Positions 1-8,577 are shown, counted from the stretch's first letter. The stretch: DNA of 64,000 nucleotides from Paraburkholderia tropica (GCF_900109265.1 NZ_FNZM01000001.1:467530-531529), one strand, 5' to 3'. The notes: generated by a model not told the origin, from the sequence alone. Numbers and translations: made by a program.

Positions 1-875
1 CTGAAATTACGGTTGCGCAGCATGCCGAGCGGCAGCATCGGCGAGTCGATGCGCGCTTCGAGCATCACGAAGGCCACGCCGGCGATCAGCGCGAGCGCGA
101 GGCCGCCCGACACCGCCCAGTGCGCGAGGCCGAGCGGCCGCCATTCGATTACCGCGCCCGTGAAAGCCGTGAGCGCGACGACGGCGAGCAACTGGCCGCG
201 CAAGTCGAGGCTGCGCGCGGCGGCGGGTTGGGCGGTGCCTGTTTCGGAAGATGCTGAAGCGGCGGAAGCCTTGCGCGGCGCGGGAATCCACAGCAGCGTG
301 GCGGCGAGCCCGGCCGCGCACAACGGCAGATTCACGAGGAAGATGCTGCGCCAGCCGAACGCCGCGATCAGCAGGCCGCCCGCGACCGGCCCGGCGGCGA
401 TCGAGATGGCCCCGGCGGCGGTCCAGAAGCCCACGGCGCGCGCCCGCAGCGTGCGTTCGTGGCGGCAGGCCTCGTTGAGCAGCGCGAGCGAATTCGGCAG
501 CATCGCGGCCGCGCCCGCGCCTTGCAGTGCGCGCGCGGCGATCAGCATGACCGGATCGGCGGCGAGTCCGCAGGCCAGCGAGGCGAGCGCGAACACCACC
601 AGCCCGATCGCGTACAGACGGCGCGCGCCGTAGCGGTCGCCGAGCACGCCGCCGGACAGCATCAGCACGGCGAAGGCGAGCGTGTAGGCATCGACGATCC
701 ATTGCAGCCGCGCGACATTGGCGTGCAGGTCCGTGGCGATGCGCGCGAGCGCGATATTGACGATGGTGACGTCGAGCTGCGTCACGACGAAGCCCACGCT
801 CACGGTGGCGACGATGCGGGCGAGCGCCGGCGTGAAGCGCGCGGGCGGGGCGGAGTGCGGATGGGAGGGGTTCAT
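1..875 (-). CDS. MFS multidrug efflux transporter, DHA2 (EmrB/QacA) type, partial
   Basis: About 291 residues of the N-terminal part of an inner-membrane drug:proton antiporter; the gene runs off the left edge. Seen: the first membrane helix carries the family motif LDVTIVNIALARI (near residue 34), followed by WIVDAYTLAFAVLM and a loop GDRYGARRLY (MFS motif A), then a helix with LQGAGAAAMLPNSLALL, typical of 14-helix DHA2 exporters. The start at 875 is one of three in-frame ATGs (875, 884, 887) and none has a clear ribosome site. Substrate cannot be told. The next gene leftward is outside the window, so a link to an EmrA-type partner cannot be tested. Confidence 0.85.
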   Translation of the reverse strand, partial: MNPSHPHSAPPARFTPALARIVATVSVGFVVTQLDVTIVNIALARIATDLHANVARLQWIVDAYTLAFAVLMLSGGVLGDRYGARRLYAIGLVVFALASLACGLAADPVMLIAARALQGAGAAAMLPNSLALLNEACRHERTLRARAVGFWTAAGAISIAAGPVAGGLLIAAFGWRSIFLVNLPLCAAGLAATLLWIPAPRKASAASASSETGTAQPAAARSLDLRGQLLAVVALTAFTGAVIEWRPLGLAHWAVSGGLALALIAGVAFVMLEARIDSPMLPLGMLRNRNF

Positions 876-974
876 GCGACTCATCATAGGCCGCGTGAGG
901 CCGACGACGTTTCGGGTTGAGGTGAAAGATGGGCGCACGTTCCAGGCCCGCGAAGTCGGCGCCTGCGCGCGCGC

Positions 975-1012
975 CAATAAAAAAGCGCCACATCGCGAAC
1001 GATGCAGCGCCA
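975..1012 (-). terminator. Intrinsic terminator of the MHS transporter gene
   Basis: Read on the minus strand: GGCGC, a 2-nt mismatch, CATC, a short loop, GATG, a 2-nt mismatch, GCGC, then a run of six T. It lies 30-70 bases past the stop codon of the transporter ending at 1043. Confidence 0.6.
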
Positions 1013-1042
1013 TCCAGGTGAGCGCAGTCTTTCGGGGACCGA

Positions 1043-2344
1043 TCAGCGCGTGCGCGCCGGGTCCTTGAAGAACAGCGTGGTCAGCGCGCCCAGCACGCAG
1101 ATCGCCGCGACGTAGTACGGCGGCGCGAGCGGCTCCGACTTCATCATCAGCGCGACGACGATCGGCGTGAGTCCGCCGAACACCGCGTAGGCGACGTTGT
1201 ACGAGAACGAGATGCCCGAGAAGCGCACCACGGCCGGGAAGGCGTTGACCATCACGAACGGCACCGCGCCGATCGTCCCGACGAGCAGGCCCGCCACGGC
1301 GTAGAGCGGCATCAGCAGCGAGCTGTCCACGGCGAGCTGGCGGAACAGCGTGTAGTACGCGATGGCCAGCGCCACGCCGCCGATCGACAGCACGCGGCGC
1401 GCGCCGAAGCGGTCCGCGAGCGCGCCGGCGCTCACGCAGCCGACGGTGAGGAACAGCGTGGCGACGCAGTTGGCGAGCAGCGAGGTGGTGGCGTCGAGAT
1501 GGAACTGCTTCTGCAGCAGCGGCGGCGTCATCAGGATCACGACGACGATGGCGGCCGACAGCATCCACGTGAGCAGCATCGACACGATCACGGCGCGGCC
1601 GTGGTCGCGAAGCACGGCCTTGAGCGGGACTTCGTCGGCGAGCGACTTGCGCGCCTGCATTTCCGCGAACACGGGCGTTTCGTGCAGCCATTGGCGCAGA
1701 TACACCGAGAACAGCCCGAACACGCCGCCGATCAGGAACGGCACGCGCCACGCCCAGGCCGAGATTTCCGACGGCGCGAAATGGTGATTCACCGCCGCGG
1801 CGATCAGCGAGCCGAGCAGGATGCCGAAGGTCAAACCCGCCGTGAGCGTGCCGCACGCGTAGCCGATATGGCGGCGCGGCACGTGCTCGGAGACGAACAC
1901 CCACGCGCCCGGCACCTCGCCGCCGACAGCCGCGCCCTGCAGCACGCGCAGCGCGAGCAGCAACACGGGTGCGAATACGCCGATCGTCGCGTAGGTCGGC
2001 AGGCAGCCCATCGCGAGCGTGGGCAGCGCCATCAGCAGGACGGAGAGCGTGAACATGCGCTTGCGGCCGAGCAGGTCGCCGAAGTGCGCCATGACGATGC
2101 CGCCGAGCGGACGCGCCAGATAGCCCGCCGCGAAGATGCCGAAGGTCTGCAACTGGCGCAGCCAGTCGGGAATTGCCGCCGGAAAGAACAGCTGGCCGAT
2201 GGCCGGCGCGAAGAACACGAAGATGATGAAGTCGTAGAACTCGAGCGCGCCGCCGAGGGCGGCGAGGCCGAGCGTCTTGTAGTCGCTGCGCGTGAGCGCG
2301 CGCGCCGGTGCGCTCGCCTGAGCGCCCAGATCCGTAGCTTGCAT
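1043..2344 (-). CDS. MFS transporter, metabolite:H+ symporter (MHS) family
   Basis: 433-residue inner-membrane symporter of the ProP/KgtP/citrate-type MHS family, probably importing a carboxylate, amino acid or similar polar metabolite. Seen: start MQATDL, first helix GLAALGGALEFYDFIIFVFF with the EFYDF signature of the family, motif A copies HFGDLLGRKRMF (about 97-108) and DRFGARR in the second half, RVLQGAAVGGEVPGAWVFVSE, and about 12 hydrophobic helices. Length is normal for the family. The open frame extends further upstream but that part is Arg/Pro-rich shadow sequence; the family alignment begins near this ATG. The Shine-Dalgarno match is weak. Substrate unknown; no catabolic neighbour gives a hint. 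Confidence 0.9.
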   Translation of the reverse strand: MQATDLGAQASAPARALTRSDYKTLGLAALGGALEFYDFIIFVFFAPAIGQLFFPAAIPDWLRQLQTFGIFAAGYLARPLGGIVMAHFGDLLGRKRMFTLSVLLMALPTLAMGCLPTYATIGVFAPVLLLALRVLQGAAVGGEVPGAWVFVSEHVPRRHIGYACGTLTAGLTFGILLGSLIAAAVNHHFAPSEISAWAWRVPFLIGGVFGLFSVYLRQWLHETPVFAEMQARKSLADEVPLKAVLRDHGRAVIVSMLLTWMLSAAIVVVILMTPPLLQKQFHLDATTSLLANCVATLFLTVGCVSAGALADRFGARRVLSIGGVALAIAYYTLFRQLAVDSSLLMPLYAVAGLLVGTIGAVPFVMVNAFPAVVRFSGISFSYNVAYAVFGGLTPIVVALMMKSEPLAPPYYVAAICVLGALTTLFFKDPARTR

Positions 2345-2710
2345 GTCCGAAAACCGAGAAGTTGTTATGAGCCGTGGGACGGCACGTCTATTGGCTTCAC
2401 CGGCAGGCGCGCGGGTGGCGCGGCGGGCGGCGGTGGTCGGGCGCGGATCGCGGGTGCGGATCGAGGCCTGGTAGGCACGGGGAACGGCGCGCGGTTCCGG
2501 GTAGGGCACGCGCCGACGCTGACCAATCCGCGATTTTACAGTAAGCCGACGATGCGCCCGGCATCGGCTTCTGGAGGATTCCTGTCAGGTTTGGTGGAGT
2601 CGCCGTAGGAATGCGGCGCACTGTTGCGCAATTCGGACTGATCTGATGGGCGGCCTTTGCAATTCTCCACAGAATTGCCGCCAGGTTGTCTGACATAGAG
2701 AGGTGTCTTC
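2345..2710. other. Divergent intergenic region with two hairpins
   Basis: 366 bases between two divergently read genes. It must hold both promoters, though I could not pick -35/-10 boxes with confidence. A hairpin at 2543-2570 (AAGCC/GGCTT with an inner GATGC/GCATC and a 3-nt bulge) and a second at 2659-2678 are visible. No convincing ORF. Confidence 0.5.
2659..2678 (+). promoter_or_regulatory. Leader hairpin upstream of the response regulator
   Basis: Perfect 8-bp hairpin GCAATTCT-CCAC-AGAATTGC, extended by GGCG (2649-2652) with CGCC (2679-2682) across a bulge. It ends 32 bases before the ATG at 2711 and just upstream of the AGAGG ribosome site. It could be a 5' leader structure or an operator; no run of T follows. 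Confidence 0.45.
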
Positions 2711-3430
2711 ATGCGTATCGCGATTCTCCAGCGCGACCCCGTCCAGCGCGCGCAGATCGAGCGGGTGCTCGGCCAATGCGGGCATGCCTGCATGCCGTTC
2801 AGCGACGGCATCTCGCTGGCCAAGGCGCTCGCCGCCTCCACGGTCGACATGCTGGTGCTCGACTGGCAGGGCACGCGGCTCTCGGGCGCGGAGCTGCTGA
2901 AAACGGTGCGTGCGATCAACGGCAATCAGATTCCGGTGCTGTTCGCGTCCGAAGACACGTCGGACGACAGCGTGCTGCGCGCCTTTTCCGTGGGCGCCGA
3001 CGACTACGTGAGCCTGCCGGTGTGTCCGTCGGTGTTTCGCGCGCGCGTGAACGCGCTGCTGCGGCGCGCGTTTCCCGATCGCTTCGACAACGTGACGCTC
3101 GACGCCGGCGCCTATCGCTTCGACATGCGCCGTCAGGCGGTCACGGTGCGCGGCAAGAGCGTGGAGCTGTCGGGCACGCAGTATCGGCTCGCTTCGCTGT
3201 TCTTCGCGAACGTCGGGCGCGTGCTGTCGCGCGATCATATTTACGCGATGGTCTGGGGCCGCGAGTTGCAGACGCTCACGCGCACCATCGACAGCCACGT
3301 TTCGCGGCTGCGCGTGCTGCTCGACATCGAACAGCACAACGGCTACCGGCTGCAGCCGGTCTACAAGAGCGGTTACCGCCTGTTGCGTCTGCAGGACGAC
3401 GCTGCACCGCTGCAGCGCGAGGCGGCCTGA
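2711..3430 (+). CDS. OmpR/PhoB-type response regulator, orphan, atypical receiver
   Basis: 239-residue DNA-binding regulator. Seen: receiver domain 1-118 with phospho-acceptor Asp51 in MLVLDWQG and the acidic-pocket Asp9; winged-helix output domain about 135-232 with LSGTQYRLASLFFANVGRVLSRDHIYAMVWG reduced to its key blocks LSGTQYRLA and SRDHIY, and the wing IDSHVSRLRVLL ending in GYRLL. Odd: where canonical receivers read TKPF around residue 108, this one reads SLPV, so the conserved phosphorylation lysine is replaced by Leu. No histidine kinase gene is next to it. Ribosome site AGAGG lies about 8 bases upstream of the ATG. Whether it is controlled by phosphorylation is unclear. Confidence 0.88.
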   Translation: MRIAILQRDPVQRAQIERVLGQCGHACMPFSDGISLAKALAASTVDMLVLDWQGTRLSGAELLKTVRAINGNQIPVLFASEDTSDDSVLRAFSVGADDYVSLPVCPSVFRARVNALLRRAFPDRFDNVTLDAGAYRFDMRRQAVTVRGKSVELSGTQYRLASLFFANVGRVLSRDHIYAMVWGRELQTLTRTIDSHVSRLRVLLDIEQHNGYRLQPVYKSGYRLLRLQDDAAPLQREAA

Positions 3431-3470
3431 TCTTCGCGAACGCGCCGTCGCGAACGCGGCGGGCAAAAAA

Positions 3471-3500
3471 AAGGCGGCACGTCATGCGTGCCGCCTTTTT
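3471..3500. terminator. Bidirectional intrinsic terminator
   Basis: GGCGGCACG-TCATG-CGTGCCGCC (3473-3495), with eight A before and five T after, so it can end both the response regulator transcript (+) and the small minus-strand gene that stops at 3550. Confidence 0.9.
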
Positions 3501-3549
3501 GTTTGCGCGGTCCGGCTGTGCGGGACCGACGCGGAATCTGTGCGCCGCT

Positions 3550-3831
3550 TCAGCGCGCGAGGCCGAGTCCTTGCAGGACCGCATTGCCTTCGTTCGTCAG
3601 GCGGATCTTCGTGGCGCCCACGTCGACGTCGCCGGGCACCTGCTCCACGAGACCCGCTTCCTGGAGCATGGCGATCTCGGGCTTGGCGTGCGCGTCGATG
3701 GGCGCGTGCAGCAACAGCAGCAGCGTGGCGAGCTCATGATGGCTCAACAAGCGGCGCAGGATCGTGCGTTTCGCGGGCTTCGCCGGTTGCTCGTTGCTTG
3801 CTGCCTGATTCTTCGAACTGGTCCAGTACAC
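3550..3831 (-). CDS. Small winged-helix-like conserved hypothetical protein
   Basis: 93 residues, cytosolic. I do not recognise a named family. Seen: a polar N-terminus, then an all-helical block RRLLSHHELATLLLLLHAP, a second helix IAMLQEAGLVEQVP and a C-terminal strand-helix unit TKIRLTNEGNAVLQGL, the order of a MarR/PadR-like winged helix. The start is chosen at the second of two GTG codons: the perfect AGGAGG lies 5 bases before the GTG at 3831, while the GTG at 3837 sits inside that site. It is convergent with the response regulator and shares its terminator. Function unknown; DNA binding is a guess from the fold pattern. Confidence 0.7.
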   Translation of the reverse strand: MYWTSSKNQAASNEQPAKPAKRTILRRLLSHHELATLLLLLHAPIDAHAKPEIAMLQEAGLVEQVPGDVDVGATKIRLTNEGNAVLQGLGLAR

Positions 3832-4024
3832 GGGCACCTCCTGCTTCGTTGTCTTTCTGGTGACGCGATGATGCGGACGAAGACTTAAACGATTCTTAAA
3901 ACCGTCCGCTCAATTGTGTCGCGGTACTACACCGGGTTACGCCAGTAAGCAGGTGTTAATGCGGGCTGCATCGACAGCCGGAATGTCCGCCTGGTGTTCC
4001 GCAGCGCGGACCGCGATTCCGGAA

Positions 4025-4357
4025 TCATGGTGCGCAGGTTTTGCTCGCGCCCTCAATCCAGAAATTCTTCGCGTGGCGCTTGCCCGCGTAGAAACGATAG
4101 GTGGTCGTGCCGTTGTCGGCGCGCACCTTGATCACGTTCGAGTCGCCGAAATCGAGCATTTCGCCTTGCGGCAGCGACGTCGTGTTGAAGCTCGATCCGT
4201 GCCGCGTCGCTTCCACCGTCAGGCAGGAGATCACGTCCCGCACCGAGCGGTTGGTCGTGGAATCGATAACGGGCTGGCCGGAATCCGGATTGCTCTGGAA
4301 CCAGGCGCAGGCGCCAAGCGTGAGCGAAAGGGCGAGGGGCACGACGAGCTGCTTCAT
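4025..4357 (-). CDS. Small lipoprotein, conserved hypothetical
   Basis: 110-residue predicted outer-membrane or periplasmic lipoprotein. Seen: lipobox LGAC with the lipid-bearing Cys17 after MKQLVVPLALSLT; two further cysteines (Cys45 and Cys108) could form a disulfide; the mature part ends YRFYAGKRHAKNFWIEGASKTCAP and looks beta-rich. AGGAGC lies 5 bases before the ATG. It is a single gene facing away from the penicillin-binding protein; the 331-base gap between them holds both promoters. I do not recognise a characterised homologue. Confidence 0.8.
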   Translation of the reverse strand: MKQLVVPLALSLTLGACAWFQSNPDSGQPVIDSTTNRSVRDVISCLTVEATRHGSSFNTTSLPQGEMLDFGDSNVIKVRADNGTTTYRFYAGKRHAKNFWIEGASKTCAP

Positions 4358-4366
4358 ATTGCTCCT

Positions 4367-4380
4367 GTTAACCAGTTAAC
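4367..4380. promoter_or_regulatory. GTTAAC-CA-GTTAAC inverted repeat upstream of the lipoprotein
   Basis: Two GTTAAC hexamers separated by CA form both a direct and an inverted repeat, 10 bases before the lipoprotein start codon. Such compact symmetry in a GC-rich genome suggests an operator or a small leader hairpin. No regulator can be assigned. Confidence 0.4.
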
Positions 4381-4688
4381 CGTGTGGGCGACCGGCGCGA
4401 AGTCAGGGGAAGCCCTTGCGAGCCGCGCGGCGGCGCGCCGGAAAAAATGAGCCAAAGATTATATCGGCAGCACGTCGCGTGCCGCCGCGCGCAAGGCAAC
4501 GCAGCGCGTGAAAAAACGCGCGATGCGTGACGGAAAGCGGGCGCATCGCGGAACAAGCGGGCACGTGTGTTGCACAGACGCGACTTGCGCGCCCGTCGCG
4601 CGACACAGACGCACACGTTTGATCGCGGCGAGATAGACTATTCGACAGGTGCACTCCGCGATCTGACGCGACGTCAGGGAGAATAACC
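4381..4688. other. Intergenic region upstream of the penicillin-binding protein
   Basis: Divergent spacer between the lipoprotein and the penicillin-binding protein. Apart from the GTTAAC repeat at its left edge I see no hairpin or convincing ORF. Promoters for both genes should be here. Confidence 0.4.
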
Positions 4689-7600
4689 ATGAGCCGCCCG
4701 TCGATCCGTTTTCCTGTTCGTGCCACCGGTACCGGCTCGGTCTGGCGGTGGATCAAGTGGGGTGTCATCGTCGCGCTGCTGGCGGCGATCGTGATCCTCG
4801 CGCGCATCGTACAGATCGAAATCGACACCTCGCGATTGCAGGCGCGCTATCTCTCCGAACTCACACGCGACATCGGCTTCACCGTCGAAAACGGGCCGAG
4901 TCACAGCATCCGCTTTCCCACCACGAACGGTCCTTACGACACGCGGCTCGGCTACGCCCAACTGCCGATGTTCACCGACCGTCTTGCGCAGCGCGGCTTC
5001 GCGGTTGCTTCGCAGGCCCGTGATTCGGAACGCATGATTTCGCTGGCCGATCAGGGTCTTTTCATCCCGTTCGAGGAGAAGGACCAGGCCGGCATCGCGC
5101 TGCGCGACGCGAATGGCGCGACGCTGTTCCACACGCGCTATCCGCAGCGCGCCTATGAAAGTTTCGACGCCGTGCCGCCGCTCGTGCGCGACTCGCTGCT
5201 GTTTATCGAAGACAAATACCTGCTCGCCGCCGATCAGCCGAACCGCAATCCGGCCATCGACTGGGGCCGTTTCAGCCACGCGCTGATCGATCAGGGCGCG
5301 CGCCTCGTGAACCGCCATCAGCAGACGCCGGGCGGCAGCACGCTCGCCACGCAGATCGAGAAGTTTCGCCATTCCACCGGCGGGCGCACGTCCACGCCGC
5401 CGGAGAAACTGCGCCAGATCGCGTCGGCCTCCGTGCGCGCGTATCTCGACGGGCCGCAGACCATGCCCGCGCGTCAGCAGATTCTCGTTCATTACCTGAA
5501 TTCCGTGCCGCTGTCGGCGAAGGCGGGCATCGGCGAAGTCAACGGGATTGGCGACGGGCTCGCGGCTTGGTACGGGCGCGATTTCCGCGACGTGAACCGC
5601 GTGCTGCGCGCGCCGGTGTCGAGCGCGACGCTCGACGAACAGGCGCTCGCGTTTCGCCAGGTGCTGTCCTTGCTGATCGCGCAGCGCGCGCCTTCGTATT
5701 TCCTGCAAAAGAACAACGAAGCGCTCGCGAAGCTCACCGACAGCTATCTGCGCCTGCTCGCGAACGGCGGCGTGATCACGCCGCAATTGCGCGACGCCGC
5801 GCTCGCCACGCAACTGACGCTCGACCGCTCGAAGCCCGCGCCGCGCCCGGCCGTGTCGTACGTGGACCGCAAGGCGGTGCTCACGTTGCGCACGCAACTG
5901 ATGCAGGCGCTCGGTCTGAAGACGCTTTACGACCTCGACCGCCTCGACCTGACCGCGACCGCCACGCTCGACGACGGCGTGCAGCAGGCGGTGAGCGACC
6001 GGCTCGCCGATGCCGCGACGAAGGACGGCGCGCGCGCGGCGGGACTCGTGGGCTTCGAGATGCTGCGCCCTGCCGACGATCCGTCGAAGATCGCGTACAG
6101 CTTCACGTTGTTCGAGCGGCGCGGCGGCGAAAATCTCGTGCGCGTGCAGACCGACAGCGTGAACCAGCCCTTCGATATCAATTCGGGCGCGCGCCTGAAT
6201 CTGGGCTCGACGGCGAAGCTGCGCACCATCATCACGTATCTGCAGATCGTGAGCGCGCTGCACACGAAATACGCCGACCAGGATGCGAAGACGCTGCGCG
6301 CGGAACTGCCGCAGGTGGACCCGAGCGATGCGCTCACGCGCTGGGCGATCGACTATCTGTCGAAGACCTCGGACCGCTCGCTGCCCTCGATGCTCGAAGC
6401 GGCCGTGGAGCGCAAATACTCGGCGAGCCCGGGCGAAACCTTCTACACGGGCGGCGGCGCGCAGAGCTTCAATAACTTCGAGTCGAGCGACAACGGGTCG
6501 ATTCTCACTCTGCACCGCGCGTTCCAGCATTCGGTGAATCTCGTGTTCGTGCGGCTCATGCGCGACATCGTCCACTACGAGATGATCCAGACGTCCGGGC
6601 CGCCCGCCACGTGGCTCGACGATCCGGCCGTGCGCAACCGCTTTCTCACGCAGTTTGCCGACGGCGAAAGCCAGGTCTACATGAAGCGCTTCTACGCGCG
6701 CTATCAAGGCAAGAGCAACGACGAAGCGATCCAGATCCTGCTGCAACACACGCGCAAGGGACCGGCGCGGATCGCGACCGTGCTGCGCAGCGCGAATCCG
6801 GACGGCTCGCTCGCGTGGTTCGATACGCAGATGCGCGCGCAACTGAAGAACACGAAGTTCCAGTGGCTCGACGACGAAGAGCTCGCGAAGTACTACGACA
6901 AGTACGCGATCGACAAATTCAACCTCAACGATCGCGGCTATATCGCGGGCATTCATCCGCTCGAACTGTGGCTGCTGCTGTATCTGCGCTCGCATCCCGA
7001 CGCGACGCTCGCGCAGGTTCAGCAGGCGAGCCGCGATACGCGTCTCTATACCTATAAGTGGCTGTTCAAGACGAAGTATCACGCGACGCAGGATCGCCGT
7101 ATCCGCCACATGATCGAACTGCGCGCATACGACGCGATCGGCAAGTCGTGGCGCGCGCTCGGCTATCCGTTCGACAACATCACGCCTTCGTATGGCGCGG
7201 CGATCGGCGCGTCGGGCGACCGGCCGTCGGCGCTCGCGTATCTGATCGGCCTCGTGTCGAGCGATGGCCAGAAGCTGCCGACGCACAGCTTCGAATCGCT
7301 CGACTTCGCGCGCGGCACGCCGTACGAGACGCGCTTCGTGCATGCCGCCACCGCGCCGCAGCCGCTCATCTCGCCGGATATTTCGAAGGTGGTGCGCGAG
7401 CTGCTGACGTCGGTGGTGGAGGGCGGCACGGCCAAGCGTCTCGCCGACGGCATGACCTTCCCCGACGGCAAGAAGCTGGACGTCTACGGCAAGACCGGCA
7501 CCGGCGATCAGCGTTTCAATGTCTATGCGCCGGGCGCGCGGCTGATCGAGTCGCGCAAGGTGAACCGCAGCGCCACGTTCGTGTTCGTGATCGGCAATCG

Positions 7601-7928
7601 CTTTTATGGCACGCTGACCGCGTGGGTGCACGAGCCGTATGCGGCGCGCTACACGTTCACGAGCGCGCTCTCGGTGCAGTTGCTCAAGTCGCTCGCGCCG
7701 GTGCTGCAACCTTTGCTCGAGGATCAGGACGCGCCCGACGGCAAGCTCAAGGCGGCAACGGGATCGAAGGAGATGACGCTGATCGATCCGCAAACGGGCG
7801 CGATGCAGCAGGTGAGTCTCGCGTCGCTGAACGCGGCTGCGCAAAGCGGATGGACCAGCACGATGCCGGGCTTCTATGCGGATGCCGGCTCAACGGGCGC
7901 GATGGGTGCGATGGCGAAACGGAAATGA
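4689..7928 (+). CDS. Large class A penicillin-binding protein (GT51 transglycosylase plus transpeptidase)
   Basis: 1079-residue inner-membrane peptidoglycan synthase acting in the periplasm. Seen: short cytoplasmic tail, one membrane helix at about 24-42; glycosyltransferase 51 motifs IEDKY (catalytic-type Glu174), NPAIDWGRFSHAL (187-199), GGSTLATQ (215-222) and HYLN (268-271); transpeptidase motifs STAK (507-510), SVN (615-617) and KTGTG (935-939), so the catalytic serine would be Ser507. Odd: the spacing from SVN to KTGT is about 320 residues, far more than in common class A enzymes, implying an inserted segment around 655-830, and the total length is about 200-300 above PBP1a/1b. It differs from ponA-type genes and is probably an auxiliary enzyme. 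ATG at 4689 follows AGGGAGAATAACC. Monocistronic, closed by a terminator. Confidence 0.88.
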   Translation: MSRPSIRFPVRATGTGSVWRWIKWGVIVALLAAIVILARIVQIEIDTSRLQARYLSELTRDIGFTVENGPSHSIRFPTTNGPYDTRLGYAQLPMFTDRLAQRGFAVASQARDSERMISLADQGLFIPFEEKDQAGIALRDANGATLFHTRYPQRAYESFDAVPPLVRDSLLFIEDKYLLAADQPNRNPAIDWGRFSHALIDQGARLVNRHQQTPGGSTLATQIEKFRHSTGGRTSTPPEKLRQIASASVRAYLDGPQTMPARQQILVHYLNSVPLSAKAGIGEVNGIGDGLAAWYGRDFRDVNRVLRAPVSSATLDEQALAFRQVLSLLIAQRAPSYFLQKNNEALAKLTDSYLRLLANGGVITPQLRDAALATQLTLDRSKPAPRPAVSYVDRKAVLTLRTQLMQALGLKTLYDLDRLDLTATATLDDGVQQAVSDRLADAATKDGARAAGLVGFEMLRPADDPSKIAYSFTLFERRGGENLVRVQTDSVNQPFDINSGARLNLGSTAKLRTIITYLQIVSALHTKYADQDAKTLRAELPQVDPSDALTRWAIDYLSKTSDRSLPSMLEAAVERKYSASPGETFYTGGGAQSFNNFESSDNGSILTLHRAFQHSVNLVFVRLMRDIVHYEMIQTSGPPATWLDDPAVRNRFLTQFADGESQVYMKRFYARYQGKSNDEAIQILLQHTRKGPARIATVLRSANPDGSLAWFDTQMRAQLKNTKFQWLDDEELAKYYDKYAIDKFNLNDRGYIAGIHPLELWLLLYLRSHPDATLAQVQQASRDTRLYTYKWLFKTKYHATQDRRIRHMIELRAYDAIGKSWRALGYPFDNITPSYGAAIGASGDRPSALAYLIGLVSSDGQKLPTHSFESLDFARGTPYETRFVHAATAPQPLISPDISKVVRELLTSVVEGGTAKRLADGMTFPDGKKLDVYGKTGTGDQRFNVYAPGARLIESRKVNRSATFVFVIGNRFYGTLTAWVHEPYAARYTFTSALSVQLLKSLAPVLQPLLEDQDAPDGKLKAATGSKEMTLIDPQTGAMQQVSLASLNAAAQSGWTSTMPGFYADAGSTGAMGAMAKRK

Positions 7929-7968
7929 GCGCTCACTGCGTGCATCGATGAACGTGATGCCGATAAAA

Positions 7969-7995
7969 AACGCGCCCGGATGGGCGCGTTTTCTT
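7969..7995 (+). terminator. Intrinsic terminator of the penicillin-binding protein gene
   Basis: AACGCGCCC-GGAT-GGGCGCGTT followed by TTCTTT, 40 bases after the stop. The run of six A on the other side also lets it serve the minus-strand lipoprotein gene ending at 8034. Confidence 0.88.
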
Positions 7996-8033
7996 TGGTG
8001 CCGCCGATGCGCCCGTGAGCGCGATGGCGAAGC

Positions 8034-8558
8034 TCAGTACGAGCCGGCGTCCGGAGGCGGCGGCGATCCCGGCGGCGGCGGCGGCAGATAACGCTGCTGC
8101 GGTTGCGTCTGATACGGCTGCTGCGTCTGCATGCGGCCCGCGACCGGAATGCGGTTGCCGTTGCCGTACATGCACTGCAGATACGCGTAGTCGTAACGGC
8201 GTTGCACGTCGTAAGCCGAGCCTTGCACGTTGCCCATGCCGACCGCGCTGCCCGCGAGCAGGCCCGCGCCCGCGCCGATGGCCGCGCCCTGGCCGCCGCC
8301 GAACGCGGCGCCGGCTGCCGCGCCGAGTGCGGTGCCGACCACGGCGCTGCCCACGCCCGCATTTGTTGCGGCCTGGTTGGTGGCGCCGCCGCCGACCTGC
8401 TGGAAGGCGAACTGGCGGCAGTTGTAGTCGTCGTTGCGGAACTGGTCGAAGGTCTTGCCGGTGCCGGGCAGCGCCATCACGCTCGGGCCGGTCGGCACCA
8501 CGGCGCACGCGCTCAGGAGCCCCGCCGCGGCAAGCACCGCGAGATAAGTCGATTTCAT
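8034..8558 (-). CDS. Glycine-zipper lipoprotein
   Basis: 174-residue lipoprotein, likely in the outer membrane. Seen: lipobox LLSAC (Cys18); a Cys-containing block NDDYNCRQFAFQQV near residue 43; a glycine-zipper stretch with repeated GxxxG (about 66-107, e.g. GSAVVGTALGAAAGAAFGGG); a second block RRYDYAYLQCMYGNGN; and a Pro/Gln-rich tail ending in PPPPDAGSY. The layout is shared with SmpA/17-kDa surface antigen-type glycine-zipper lipoproteins of proteobacteria. The two cysteines around the zipper may be disulfide-linked. It is followed upstream by another exported protein gene on the same strand, 19 bases apart, so the two could be one transcript. Exact role unknown, probably envelope integrity. 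Confidence 0.85.
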   Translation of the reverse strand: MKSTYLAVLAAAGLLSACAVVPTGPSVMALPGTGKTFDQFRNDDYNCRQFAFQQVGGGATNQAATNAGVGSAVVGTALGAAAGAAFGGGQGAAIGAGAGLLAGSAVGMGNVQGSAYDVQRRYDYAYLQCMYGNGNRIPVAGRMQTQQPYQTQPQQRYLPPPPPGSPPPPDAGSY

Positions 8559-8577
8559 GTGCAGCTCGTCTGGTCGG

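Noticed and set aside
4674..7844. 1056-codon open frame on the minus strand, Arg/His/Ala-rich
   Set aside because: It lies wholly antisense to the penicillin-binding protein gene, whose motifs are unmistakable. Such long frames are a by-product of GC-rich third positions.
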